From: Nanobdellota archaeon
Lineage (GTDB): Archaea > Nanobdellota > Nanobdellia > Woesearchaeales > GCA-2686295
DNA: 39,777 nt
Assembly: GCA_018817005.1 (NCBI GenBank)
Contig: JAHIUF010000078.1
Location: 1-39,777 of the forward strand
Direction of reading: 5' to 3'
The stretch's first letter is position 1. Each line of letters begins with the position of its first letter. The position numbers were made by a program, and so were the translations under genes. Under the pieces are notes generated by a model, which had not been told where the DNA came from, did not search any database, and saw nothing but the letters and a program-made list of their open reading frames with translations. This document shows positions 9,783-18,656 of this stretch, one piece after another.

Positions 9783-10643
9783 ATGATTGAAAGCGCACTA
9801 GAACAAAATATAAATGACTTATACGAAGCAGATTTTCCAGCTCAAAATAATTATGAACTTATAAAGCCACTATTTAACGGTCTGAAAGAAAACATTTTTG
9901 GCTACAAAAAATATTTTGTAACACTGCAGGAAAGATATTCTGTTGCAAATGATTGTATTGAAGAAATAAAACGGTATAAACAACATAATAAATTGACAGT
10001 TACAAGGTCAATTGTTGAAGATTTAAATGATGAACTCTTAGACCTTTCTTTACACAAAAATAATGCTTATGTCAAAAAACTCATACAAAAAGAAAAACTC
10101 AGCAAAGAAACAATTAATGAGTTATATGATAATCTGTTGGATTACAGGGATGATTCTTTCTCTAAAGTTTATGGATTGGATGAAAAAATCATTAAAGAAG
10201 AATCCTCAAATATTAGCGATTTAAAAAAAATAATTGATGGTGACCTAAAATCCATTGAAGAAACAAACGGTGAAACAAAATCTATGTATTTTTGGAAAAA
10301 CAAACTTGAATACATCAAAGAAGAATTATCTGAAGTGAAACTAGAAGAAATTTCATTGCATGATTTAGACACAATAAAATACTTGATAAAGAAAGTTTCA
10401 AAAAGTAATTATTTGAAAAAGAAAGTCGAAGAGAATCGCGAAACATTCACTCTTAAAACAGAAGCGTTATATGAATTAAGAAAAGTCTATGATGAAGGCT
10501 TTGAATTTTTGGCTAAAAGACAAGAAATAAAACAAACACCTAAAACAAACAGGCTAAAAAAGAGATTGAAAACAACATTTTTTGATATGTTTAACACTTC
10601 AAAAAAAAGATATTCTAACACACTAAACGCAAACGCAGAATGA
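9783..10643 (+). CDS. Hypothetical coiled-coil protein
   Basis: ORF track starts at 9762, but the ATG at 9783 (MIESALEQN) fits the TATA spacing and aligns with the 5' end of the gene at 10745. Confidence 0.75.
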   Translation: MIESALEQNINDLYEADFPAQNNYELIKPLFNGLKENIFGYKKYFVTLQERYSVANDCIEEIKRYKQHNKLTVTRSIVEDLNDELLDLSLHKNNAYVKKLIQKEKLSKETINELYDNLLDYRDDSFSKVYGLDEKIIKEESSNISDLKKIIDGDLKSIEETNGETKSMYFWKNKLEYIKEELSEVKLEEISLHDLDTIKYLIKKVSKSNYLKKKVEENRETFTLKTEALYELRKVYDEGFEFLAKRQEIKQTPKTNRLKKRLKTTFFDMFNTSKKRYSNTLNANAE

Positions 10644-10665
10644 CATTTGAGTTCTGAAGAAAAAG

Positions 10666-10685
10666 TTATTCTTAGCAAAGAATAA
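10666..10685. repeat. Short hairpin between the 9783 and 10745 genes
   Basis: TTATTCTT-AGCA-AAGAATAA, 8-bp perfect stem, 4-nt loop. Confidence 0.6.
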
Positions 10686-10744
10686 TAATTTTAAGTTTAT
10701 TTTAGACAATCTTTTTAAAAGTATTAAATATTCTTTTCTAAACA

Positions 10745-12178
10745 TTGACAGAAAGCCCATTAGAAGAAAATATAAGATATCAAAATACACTAGAAAAACT
10801 AGTGAAAAAAAGGACGAAAGAGTTGCAATATAAGATAACTACGTTGGAAATGAGTCATTCTGCTATAGAAAACCTGATTGATGCGATATGTTTTACTGAT
10901 GCAAATGACAAAATAACTTTTGTGAATGGCTCTTTTCTAAAAATGTATGGCTATGAAAAAGAAGAACTTATAGGTCAACACATCAATATTGTCAGACCTC
11001 AAACTCCAAAAAAAATATTTGCTGGTAAAATTAACGGTATAATTCCTAAAACAATGATTGATGGTGGATGGGAAGGAGAGATTAAAAACGTGAAAAAAGA
11101 CGGAACAGAGTTTTCAATCTATTTATCGACAGCACCAATTAATAATGCATCAGGAAAAATTATAGGTTCAGTGGGTGTTGCAAAAGACATCACAGAACGC
11201 AAGAAAACAGAAGACAGTTTGAGAGAAAGAGTTAAGGAACTTAATGGGTTGTTTGGTTTGAGTAATCTAATTGAAAAAGTTTCAACGCTGGATGAATTAA
11301 TAATAAGATTTGCAAAAGAGATTGTTTCTCCAAGCATGAATTTTTCAGATGAAGTTCATATAGGATTTCAACTTGATGGAAAAGAATATATTTCCTGTCA
11401 TGAACACAAACCAGGAAACATTCCATATAACTTTATTGCACCAATATTAGTTGATGGAGTGCAGAGGGGTAAACTTACAGTTTGTTATCTCAAAGAATTG
11501 CCTCTTTTGGAAGAAGAACAAAAACTTGTTTTTGCATTTGCAAAGAGATTTGGAAAAGTTATTGAAAAAAAAGAAGCAGATGAAGCTTTAAAAGAATCTG
11601 AAGAAAAATACCGTTCATTAGTTGAAAAGATAGAAGAAGGGTTAGGTATAGTTGATGAAAATGAGAATTACACCTATGCTAATCCTGCTCTATGCAAACT
11701 CTTGGGTTACTCTGCAGAAGAATTAATTGAAATGAATCTAAAAGACCTTATACCTAAAGAAGAATACAAAAAAATTTTGGAGCAAACTAATTTTAGAAAA
11801 AAAAGAGATTCAAGTAAATATGAAACAATAATGATTGGAAAAGATGGCAAATATAAAGATGTAAGTGTTACAGCCAGTTCGATTTTTGGTGATAATGGAG
11901 AATATAAAGGTGCCCAAGCAATAATTATGGATATCACAGAGCAAAAAGAAAGGTTTAACGCAATGCAGAATGAACTTGATGAAATAAAAGGACTTGATGG
12001 TTTAATACCTATCTGTGCTGGTTGCAAAAAAATTCGTGATGAAGATAAAGAAAGCCACCCATGGGTTAATCCTGAACAATATATTATGGAACGTTTACCT
12101 AACGTAAATTTCTCGCATGGCATGTGCCCTGATTGTTTAGAAAAATTCTACCCAGAATTTTATGAAAAAAGAAAATAG
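10745..12178 (+). CDS. Multi-PAS sensor protein with GAF-like middle region and C-terminal Cys motif; no kinase domain
   Basis: TTG start. PAS/PAC modules (YGYEKEELIGQ...GVAKDITERKK; LGYSAEELIEMN...AIIMDITEQKE). C-terminal ICAGCKKIRDEDKESHPWVNPEQYI...SHGMCPDCLEKFYPEFYEK. Confidence 0.85.
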   Translation: MTESPLEENIRYQNTLEKLVKKRTKELQYKITTLEMSHSAIENLIDAICFTDANDKITFVNGSFLKMYGYEKEELIGQHINIVRPQTPKKIFAGKINGIIPKTMIDGGWEGEIKNVKKDGTEFSIYLSTAPINNASGKIIGSVGVAKDITERKKTEDSLRERVKELNGLFGLSNLIEKVSTLDELIIRFAKEIVSPSMNFSDEVHIGFQLDGKEYISCHEHKPGNIPYNFIAPILVDGVQRGKLTVCYLKELPLLEEEQKLVFAFAKRFGKVIEKKEADEALKESEEKYRSLVEKIEEGLGIVDENENYTYANPALCKLLGYSAEELIEMNLKDLIPKEEYKKILEQTNFRKKRDSSKYETIMIGKDGKYKDVSVTASSIFGDNGEYKGAQAIIMDITEQKERFNAMQNELDEIKGLDGLIPICAGCKKIRDEDKESHPWVNPEQYIMERLPNVNFSHGMCPDCLEKFYPEFYEKRK

Positions 12179-12194
12179 GCATTGATATATAGTA

Positions 12195-12467
12195 TTATGG
12201 ATTGTAATCTTTAGGCTTGGGCGGGGGTAAAGGCGGATAATGTCCGGGGTAAGTCTCCCCTCCATGATGATGACCAGTCCACCAAGTTCTATTATTATCG
12301 GATTGTAAAAACTGAAATGATTGAATTGTAGGAACTACAAAAATACCCAAAACCATTTTTTTTAAGAACTCTCTTCTTTGAATATTATAAGGCTTATTCT
12401 TGTCTTCTGAATATCCCGATATTTCTTCAGATATTTTAACCTCTAAATTGTTTTTGTTCTCCACCAT
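12195..12467 (-). CDS. Small secreted protein with Tat-like signal and His/Gly/Pro-rich tail
   Basis: NIQRREFLKKMVLGIFVVPTIQSF resembles a twin-arginine signal; mature tail RTWWTGHHHGGETYPGHYPPLPPPKPKDYNP. Confidence 0.65.
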   Translation of the reverse strand: MVENKNNLEVKISEEISGYSEDKNKPYNIQRREFLKKMVLGIFVVPTIQSFQFLQSDNNRTWWTGHHHGGETYPGHYPPLPPPKPKDYNP

Positions 12468-12850
12468 AGTATATTTATATAATTGATTTAGTATAAATAA
12501 GTTCTGTTTTTTTCAATTATTAATTAGATTATTAACAAAAAGCAGAGGTTTTTGCAAACTCAGGTCAAGGTTTAACACACAAAAATTCTTTTGGATTCTT
12601 TGTTGTCTCAAAAACAAAATGTGTTTGAGCAATCCATTTTGAATTTCAAAATTAAAAATTCTGTTGAGGAGAACTTATTTTTTTCACTCAGGGCACATTA
12701 TTTATAATTTAGTGCTCTATATATAAAATTTAATAAATGAGTTAATCGAGTTATGAATATGAAAAATAGTAAAAGACATTTAAAATTAAAAAACTATTTA
12801 AGTAATACAGGTATATTATTAATTAATTTGTATAATTTGATGGTGTAATT

Positions 12851-13441
12851 ATGAAATTGTTTTTTGTAACTTCAAACAAATCGAAATATGTTTGGGCAAG
12901 AGAACGACTTAAATCTATAGGTATAGAATTAGAACAACGTAAAATTGATCTTCCTGAAAGTAGAGATTTAGAAGTTCGTAATGTGGCAATTGCTAAAGCA
13001 AAAAAAGCATTTAACATTTTAAAAAAACCTGTTATGGTTGAAGATAGAGGGTTTTATATTGAAGCATTGAATGGCTTTCCAGCAACATTCATAGAATTTA
13101 TGCATAAAACTATAGGTGTTAAAGGATTAATGAAATTGATGAAAAACAATACAAATCGCAAAGCTTCATTTATTTCAGTTTTAATATATATTGATGAAAA
13201 GGGAAGTGTCAAGACATTCAAAGAAAAAGAAGAAGGTTTTATTGTTACAAAAATCGCAGAAGGAAATTGTAGAGGGTGGGGCAATCTTATGAATATTTAT
13301 GGTCATGAAATTTATCCTGGTCGAGCATTATCCGAATTAAACGATGAAGAATGGAAAAAATATCAGGATGTTATTTCAGAAAATGATTATCTGTCAAAAT
13401 TTTACAACTGGTTTATCAATGAACGTGGTGCTGACGATTAG
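12851..13441 (+). CDS. Ham1/RdgB-like non-canonical purine NTP pyrophosphatase
   Basis: FFVTSNKSKYVWARERL, VMVEDRGFYIEALNGFPATFIEF, typical size (196 aa). Confidence 0.85.
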   Translation: MKLFFVTSNKSKYVWARERLKSIGIELEQRKIDLPESRDLEVRNVAIAKAKKAFNILKKPVMVEDRGFYIEALNGFPATFIEFMHKTIGVKGLMKLMKNNTNRKASFISVLIYIDEKGSVKTFKEKEEGFIVTKIAEGNCRGWGNLMNIYGHEIYPGRALSELNDEEWKKYQDVISENDYLSKFYNWFINERGADD

Positions 13442-13904
13442 ATTACATTCTTGCAGATTTTACAGTTATTTTCAATAAATGTTTCTCTAAATACATCATA
13501 AATAAACATTGAGCTTTTTCTATTCTTAAAAATTTCTTTATATTTGGGAGTTATTTTTTTATTTTTACTTATATCTTCAAGAAGTTTAAAACTATCCCCA
13601 AATGTTGCTCGACCTCCAAATAACTTTTTTCTTTGCAAGATATTTTTTGGAAGACCGGAATTTTGAAAGGATTTTTTGATAATATTTTTTCTGTAGCTTG
13701 AAAACCATTCATTTTTGGCAGTTGAATGTCCATGAAAATAATATCTGGATGGTTTTCTTCAAAGATTTTGATAGATTCATCACCTGTTGCAATACTTTTA
13801 CATTGAAAATTTTCTTTTAAGATTAATTTCTCTAAAGAATTTTGTATATGATACTGATCTTCAACAAGAAGAACTTTTATGTTCTTATCTGATTTTATTG
13901 TCAT
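13438..13904 (-). pseudogene. Truncated/frameshifted response-regulator receiver gene
   Basis: 13569-13904 encodes a receiver up to beta4 (KVLLVEDQ...IIFMDIQLPKMNGFQATEKILSKNPFKIPVF) and then loses similarity. An overlapping frame at 13438-13638 carries a plausible C-terminus ending NNCKICKNVI. Confidence 0.55.
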
Positions 13905-13990
13905 GATTTTATATAAAGGTAATACTTCGTCATATATAAAACTATACTTCAGACAGGAAAACGAATAAAAATGTAAAAGAAAAAGACTCT

Positions 13991-14428
13991 TTACTTTCTT
14001 GCTTTTTCAAGTCTTCCATGTAATAATGCGTTTAATGACTGGTCGTTGACTTTTATAACTTGCCATCGAACTCCAGGAATGTCTCCTTTTGAACGACCCA
14101 TTTTTCCACCAATGCACTCAATCATAACTTCATCATGCTCATCGATTAGTTTTGTTGCGCCGTCGCCAGGGCAAAAAGCAGTTACTTGTTTTCCGTTTTT
14201 TATCAGCTGTACTCTAACACATTTTCTCATTGCCGAGTTTGGTTGTTTTGCTTCAAGTTGTACTTTTTCTAGAACTATTCCTGATGCTTGTGATGTGCCA
14301 CCTAAAGGATCTGATTTTTGTTTTAGGTTAAATGTTTTTTTCATAAACCGTTTGTCTGCGTATCGACTCTTTTTTCGTCTCTTTTGTAGCTTTTTTGCTG
14401 CGTTCAATCCTCTTGATTTATTTGCCAT
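13991..14428 (-). CDS. rps12: 30S ribosomal protein uS12 (archaeal)
   Basis: [28 protein letters not shown]...[30 protein letters not shown]. Start set at MANK rather than the upstream ATG at 14437. Confidence 0.97.
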   Translation of the reverse strand: MANKSRGLNAAKKLQKRRKKSRYADKRFMKKTFNLKQKSDPLGGTSQASGIVLEKVQLEAKQPNSAMRKCVRVQLIKNGKQVTAFCPGDGATKLIDEHDEVMIECIGGKMGRSKGDIPGVRWQVIKVNDQSLNALLHGRLEKARK

Positions 14429-14495
14429 GATTATCACATATCTTTTTGAGTATTTTTTAAAAATCTGCTTCTATTTATAAATCTTTTTGAATATT

Positions 14496-14963
14496 TCACA
14501 TCTTTTTATTGACATAAATCGTTGATATGCCTTTCATTACAACCATCACAATTAGAACTATCAATAAAGACTTATCAAAAGGCATTTCTAAGTCTAAAAA
14601 ACGATTTTGATATACTTGAAACAGCATTATAGCAACTATTGCCACAACTGCTGTAAACGATGCGTTTCTTTCAATGATTAGTTGATGTTTGTTTTCTCTT
14701 TCATCATGTACTTTGGAAAGTTTTGTCATGATAATTAATACATCTATTATGAATATTGTGATGACTGCTCCAAATAACCATGATTTAATGTTGTCTGGTG
14801 CTGGTAACAGAGATATAAGGCCGCATAATGCCATTATTATCACCACATATAACCATCCTTGCCAGGTTTTGGGTCTTAGTCCCCAGCCAAATATTCTGTA
14901 TGTGAACCATTCTGGTTTTCCAATCATTGTATTCACCTCGTTAGTACTTTTTGTTCTCTTCAA
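14496..14963 (-). CDS. Four-TM membrane protein co-transcribed with an HTH regulator
   Basis: Four hydrophobic segments; start overlaps the end of the upstream HTH gene. Confidence 0.75.
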   Translation of the reverse strand: MKRTKSTNEVNTMIGKPEWFTYRIFGWGLRPKTWQGWLYVVIIMALCGLISLLPAPDNIKSWLFGAVITIFIIDVLIIMTKLSKVHDERENKHQLIIERNASFTAVVAIVAIMLFQVYQNRFLDLEMPFDKSLLIVLIVMVVMKGISTIYVNKKM

Positions 14964-15157
14964 ATATTAAATAGGTCTTCAACTTTACATTTGAATTCTT
15001 TTGCAAATTTCAGAGCTAATTCTAAGCTCGACATATATCTTCCGCTTTCTATTGATATTATGGTTTGTCGGGTTACATTGACTTTTTCTGCTAATGCTTC
15101 TTGACTTAAACCTTTTTTTTGCCGATATTCTTTTAATTTATTGGTCGATAGCGTCAT
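14960..15157 (-). CDS. XRE/Cro-type HTH regulator (65 aa)
   Basis: LKEYRQKKGLSQEALAEKVNVTRQTIISIESGRYMSSLELALKFAKEFKCKVEDLF. Confidence 0.92.
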   Translation of the reverse strand: MTLSTNKLKEYRQKKGLSQEALAEKVNVTRQTIISIESGRYMSSLELALKFAKEFKCKVEDLFNI

Positions 15158-15163
15158 TTTTCT

Positions 15164-15195
15164 GTAAAGTTTACTTTACGTAAAGCTCACTTTAC
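15164..15195. promoter_or_regulatory. Duplicated palindromic operator upstream of the XRE gene
   Basis: GTAAAG-TTTA-CTTTAC (15164-15179) directly followed by GTAAAG-CTCA-CTTTAC (15180-15195), between a minus-strand TATA (catttaaatag) and the ATG at 15157. Confidence 0.8.
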
Positions 15196-15243
15196 TATTT
15201 AAATGTTTTGTTTATTTGTTATTACTTATGAGTTGTAAAAAAC

Positions 15244-15260
15244 CGAAACATTTATATATT
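15244..15260 (+). promoter_or_regulatory. Archaeal BRE/TATA promoter
   Basis: cgaaacatttatatatt upstream of the ORF at 15313, which has SD-like cgaggt. Confidence 0.65.
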
Positions 15261-15312
15261 GGTTTGATTATATGAATAAAAAAAACATATCAAAAAAACG
15301 AGGTAAACAAAA

Positions 15313-15624
15313 ATGAACCCAGAAGAACAAGAATTATATGTGCAAGGATCTACATCTGATCTAATGAAAAAGTTAGCGACAAATGCTATGAATATGTGTC
15401 AAATCTCAGAAAGACTAAAGAAACCTGAATACAAACCAATGAATGAAGCAGATATAATCTGTCTATTTGTAGACAGAGAAATACCAATAACTTATGACAC
15501 AAGTATTGAAATCAAATTACAAAATAGTCTTACTAAAATTAATCTTCTTTTCGGAGCATTCTATAATCATGTTGACAAAATGCGTGTCACGAGTGCCGAG
15601 TTAAGTAATCGTCTAAAAAATTAA
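15313..15624 (+). CDS. Hypothetical protein (103 aa)
   Basis: ORF with promoter and SD-like GAGGT. Confidence 0.7.
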   Translation: MNPEEQELYVQGSTSDLMKKLATNAMNMCQISERLKKPEYKPMNEADIICLFVDREIPITYDTSIEIKLQNSLTKINLLFGAFYNHVDKMRVTSAELSNRLKN

Positions 15625-15682
15625 CTTTTTTATTCTTATCCTTTTTTATTCAAAAAATCTCACATCAACTAGGTGAAATAAC

Positions 15683-16786
15683 TTGAAACACATAATAATA
15701 TCAGATACTCATGCACCTTGTTGTATTGAAAAAATACAGTCATATTTGAACGAGGTTTTGAAACAACACACAGATGTTGATGCAATTGTGATAAATGGCG
15801 ACTTATTAGGGATTTTTTCAATGGATAAAAGCAGTCTTCACAAAGGAAAAGACCTGTCTACAGAGGAGCTTGATAATTATTTAAAAGCTGCAGCACCAAA
15901 GTTTTACAATGAATTCAAACGAACAGGAAGCATAACTGCTGATATGATCAAGGAATATGTTGAAGAGAGATATGAATGGGCGTATGACAGGATTTTCGAA
16001 TTTTCAAAGCTGAAAAAAACAATTTTTAACATGGGAAACCACGAATCACCGCTTCACTTCTTAGTCTTGGAAGAAATACCATTTCTTACAGGGTGTGACC
16101 CTAACATTATTAAATCAATTGATAAAAAAGAATTAAACATAATATTTGAGCTATTCGAGTCAAAACTACAAAAATTAGAGCAAGAAGGTAACTTCAAATA
16201 TATAAGAAATGATGTTTATGTTGACGAAGACACGCTCATCGTAGGTATTCCTGGCGAAAGCCACGCAACAGAGGGACAAGATTTTTTTTCACAAAAACAA
16301 GAAGAAAAAACAAAAGAACTAATCGAAAAAGCGAAAACTCATCTAAGTAAAGTTTCAAACATAATAATTTATAATCACACACAAGGAAAATATAATCATA
16401 CTACAGGAGAGTTTAATACTGCATCAAAAAGTTTAAGAGAATTCATGCACAACATACCACCAAACGTATTACGAAGGGTTTTTGTGCAGTCACATAATCA
16501 CTGGCCACACAGTCAATTCATGATTAACAATGGCTTTAACATACTGCTTAATAATGCAGGATTACACGACGGAATATTCAATTTAATATCGTTTGACATG
16601 TTAAATATTGAAGCACATGATATTGATTCGACAAATAAACGAACAACAAAGATGAAGATTGGAACAGAATCAAAGCCTTTCAAGAACGATGAAGAACTGC
16701 TTGCAAGATACTATCCAAATCCTAAAGCAGTAATTGCAAGAAACGAAGCCTATGCACTTTTAAATACACTAACTATTTCTTTATAA
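15683..16786 (+). CDS. Calcineurin-like metallophosphoesterase
   Basis: TTG start; IIISDTHAP, VINGDLLG, NMGNHES, VQSHNHWPHSQ. Confidence 0.88.
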   Translation: MKHIIISDTHAPCCIEKIQSYLNEVLKQHTDVDAIVINGDLLGIFSMDKSSLHKGKDLSTEELDNYLKAAAPKFYNEFKRTGSITADMIKEYVEERYEWAYDRIFEFSKLKKTIFNMGNHESPLHFLVLEEIPFLTGCDPNIIKSIDKKELNIIFELFESKLQKLEQEGNFKYIRNDVYVDEDTLIVGIPGESHATEGQDFFSQKQEEKTKELIEKAKTHLSKVSNIIIYNHTQGKYNHTTGEFNTASKSLREFMHNIPPNVLRRVFVQSHNHWPHSQFMINNGFNILLNNAGLHDGIFNLISFDMLNIEAHDIDSTNKRTTKMKIGTESKPFKNDEELLARYYPNPKAVIARNEAYALLNTLTISL

Positions 16787-16789
16787 AGA

Positions 16790-17386
16790 TTATTTTGTTT
16801 TTTGTTTTTTCATTAATTGTTCACATTTGTAACGCGGAGAAACTGAGAATTTGTAAACCTCATCACCTTCGATGCCTGCTTTTTTTAAGGATTTGATGAA
16901 TTTCACAAAAACCTCATTTGTAGCTTTTACATCGGACATTGCTCTATGAGCCTGATTATTTTTCACTTTGAAATGCTTGCAAATAGAAGATAATCTTTTG
17001 CTTGGCAAGTCTGGTAATATCCTTGAAGCCAGCCTTCTAGTACAAACCTTTTTGTTATTCATGATAGTTTTAAGAATTCTTTCAGCACTATAATTCAAGA
17101 ATCCAAAATCAAATGTGGCATTATGAGCAACCATTGGATGTTCACCCAGAAAATCTAAGAATTCTGGTAAAACTTCTTTTATTTTTGGAGCGTCTTTAAC
17201 CATTTCATCAGATATTCCTGTAAGCCTTGTTATAAATGATGGGATGTGTCCTCCAGGATTTACAAGTGTCTGATACTCACCAACAACCTTTCCCTTATTA
17301 ACTTTTACCGCTGCAATCTCTGTTATTTTGTGCATATATTTTGAAAGCCCTGTTGTTTCAATATCCACTACTATGTATTCATCCAT
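16790..17386 (-). CDS. DnaQ-like DEDDh 3'-5' exonuclease
   Basis: VVDIETTGLSKYMHKITEIAAVKV, VAHNATFDFGFL, HRAMSDVKATNEVF. Confidence 0.92.
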   Translation of the reverse strand: MDEYIVVDIETTGLSKYMHKITEIAAVKVNKGKVVGEYQTLVNPGGHIPSFITRLTGISDEMVKDAPKIKEVLPEFLDFLGEHPMVAHNATFDFGFLNYSAERILKTIMNNKKVCTRRLASRILPDLPSKRLSSICKHFKVKNNQAHRAMSDVKATNEVFVKFIKSLKKAGIEGDEVYKFSVSPRYKCEQLMKKQKTK

Positions 17387-17453
17387 TTATAACCACAAAA
17401 ACTTATTTTTTTCATCTCTTAATAAATTTATCTGTGATTTAGAATGACTATTT

Positions 17454-18422
17454 TCAAGATTTTTTAACCCAGCAATAAGGGTCGCAACCAGGATTATTTG
17501 TAAGTTTATAATTTAAGGCTTTACATCCGCCAAAACACTTATCTCCAAATAAACAATTCTTATCATAACAATCTTCTGAAAACTCAACTATTTTTGGATT
17601 ATTCCATATTTCACCAACACTAAGAGTTTTGATGTTGCCACAATCTATATTATCAATGTATGAACAAGGAGTTACCATACCGTTAGGTTTAAGGCTGAAA
17701 AAAGATTTCCCCCCAAAACACTGCATATCATTATAATCCTTTGGAGTTTTTATAAGATTAAACTCTCTTGCAACAATTATTTCTGGAGACTCAGCATAGT
17801 TATTCTTCATTTCAAGCAATTTATTTATTGTAGTCTCATAATCCTTTTTTGATATCAGTAAATTATCAAATAAATCTTTCGGAATGTACTTCATTATTTT
17901 CCAACGCGCAACATTATTCTCTTTGCAAAATGAATATATCCCTTCTAAGTCGTCTTTATTATCATTTGTCAGGGTTGTTGCAATGTTTATTTTTACATGG
18001 TGTTTTGTCAGTTCTTTTATTGATTCTTCAACAATTGAAAACAAGCCTTTTTTTCCTCTGAACAAATCATGTTTTTGATCGACATTATCAAGACTTATCT
18101 GTAGTTTGTCAATATAATTATCAATTATTCTTTTCATATTTGGCAATATCAACAATCCATTGCTTGAAAAGTTTACATCAAAACCCAGTTCTCTAGCATG
18201 ATTATATATTTGAAAGAAGTCAAGTCTTAAAAGAGGCTCTCCACCGCCAAACTTTATCTTTTCAACACCCGCTTTTTTTAGTTTTTGCAATGCTAAGAAC
18301 ACTTCAGCAGTATTCAGCTCATCTTTGTCTTTAGCAAGGTTTTTTATGTTGTAGCAGTGTGAGCATCTCAAGTTGCATTTATAAGTTACTTCAAATGCTA
18401 CTTCAACTAGTTTTCGTTTCAT
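17454..18422 (-). CDS. Radical SAM/SPASM protein (putative peptide-modifying)
   Basis: CNLRCSHC (CX3CX2C), FGGGEPLLR. C-terminal Cys-rich SPASM region CFGG...TPCSYIDNIDCGNI...CYDKNCLFGDKCFGGCKALN...PGCDPYC. Confidence 0.9.
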   Translation of the reverse strand: MKRKLVEVAFEVTYKCNLRCSHCYNIKNLAKDKDELNTAEVFLALQKLKKAGVEKIKFGGGEPLLRLDFFQIYNHARELGFDVNFSSNGLLILPNMKRIIDNYIDKLQISLDNVDQKHDLFRGKKGLFSIVEESIKELTKHHVKINIATTLTNDNKDDLEGIYSFCKENNVARWKIMKYIPKDLFDNLLISKKDYETTINKLLEMKNNYAESPEIIVAREFNLIKTPKDYNDMQCFGGKSFFSLKPNGMVTPCSYIDNIDCGNIKTLSVGEIWNNPKIVEFSEDCYDKNCLFGDKCFGGCKALNYKLTNNPGCDPYCWVKKS

Positions 18423-18481
18423 ATCATAACCTTTTTTTCGTCAAAAAAATAAAAAATAAAAAAATAATTCAAGCAAAAGCT

Positions 18482-18652
18482 TTACGCTTGATATTTTGGT
18501 TTAAGATAAATTTCTTTATCAGTTGGTTTGTATTCCTGCTTAAAAGGGGCTGTTTTTACCCATTGAACCACATCTTCCAAACACTTTCTATCAGGTAATT
18601 CACAAAAATATGCGTAATGCCCTGACAAAAACTTATCAGCTCTAACTTCCAT
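18482..18652 (-). CDS. 56-aa peptide between two radical SAM/SPASM genes; candidate RiPP precursor
   Basis: ATG 18652-18650 to TAA 18484-18482, 57 codons checked: MEVRADKFLSGHYAYFCELPDRKCLEDVVQWVKTAPFKQEYKPTDKEIYLKPKYQA. SD GGGAGG 8 nt upstream, overlapping the last codons of the preceding gene. Confidence 0.75.
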   Translation of the reverse strand: MEVRADKFLSGHYAYFCELPDRKCLEDVVQWVKTAPFKQEYKPTDKEIYLKPKYQA

Positions 18653-18656
18653 TTTT

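Noticed and set aside
12753-12845. Possible ~30-aa ORF (MNMKNSKRHLKLKNYLSNTGILLINLYNLMV*) before the Ham1-like gene
   Set aside because: AT-rich composition gives such ORFs by chance; no SD, and it overlaps the likely promoter of the downstream gene.
15272-15316. 14-codon Lys-rich upstream ORF (MNKKNISKKRGKQK*) overlapping the 15313 start as ATGA
   Set aside because: Its ATG is only ~17 nt from the TATA centre, so the expected transcription start is probably downstream of it; the stretch reads better as leader with the SD for 15313.
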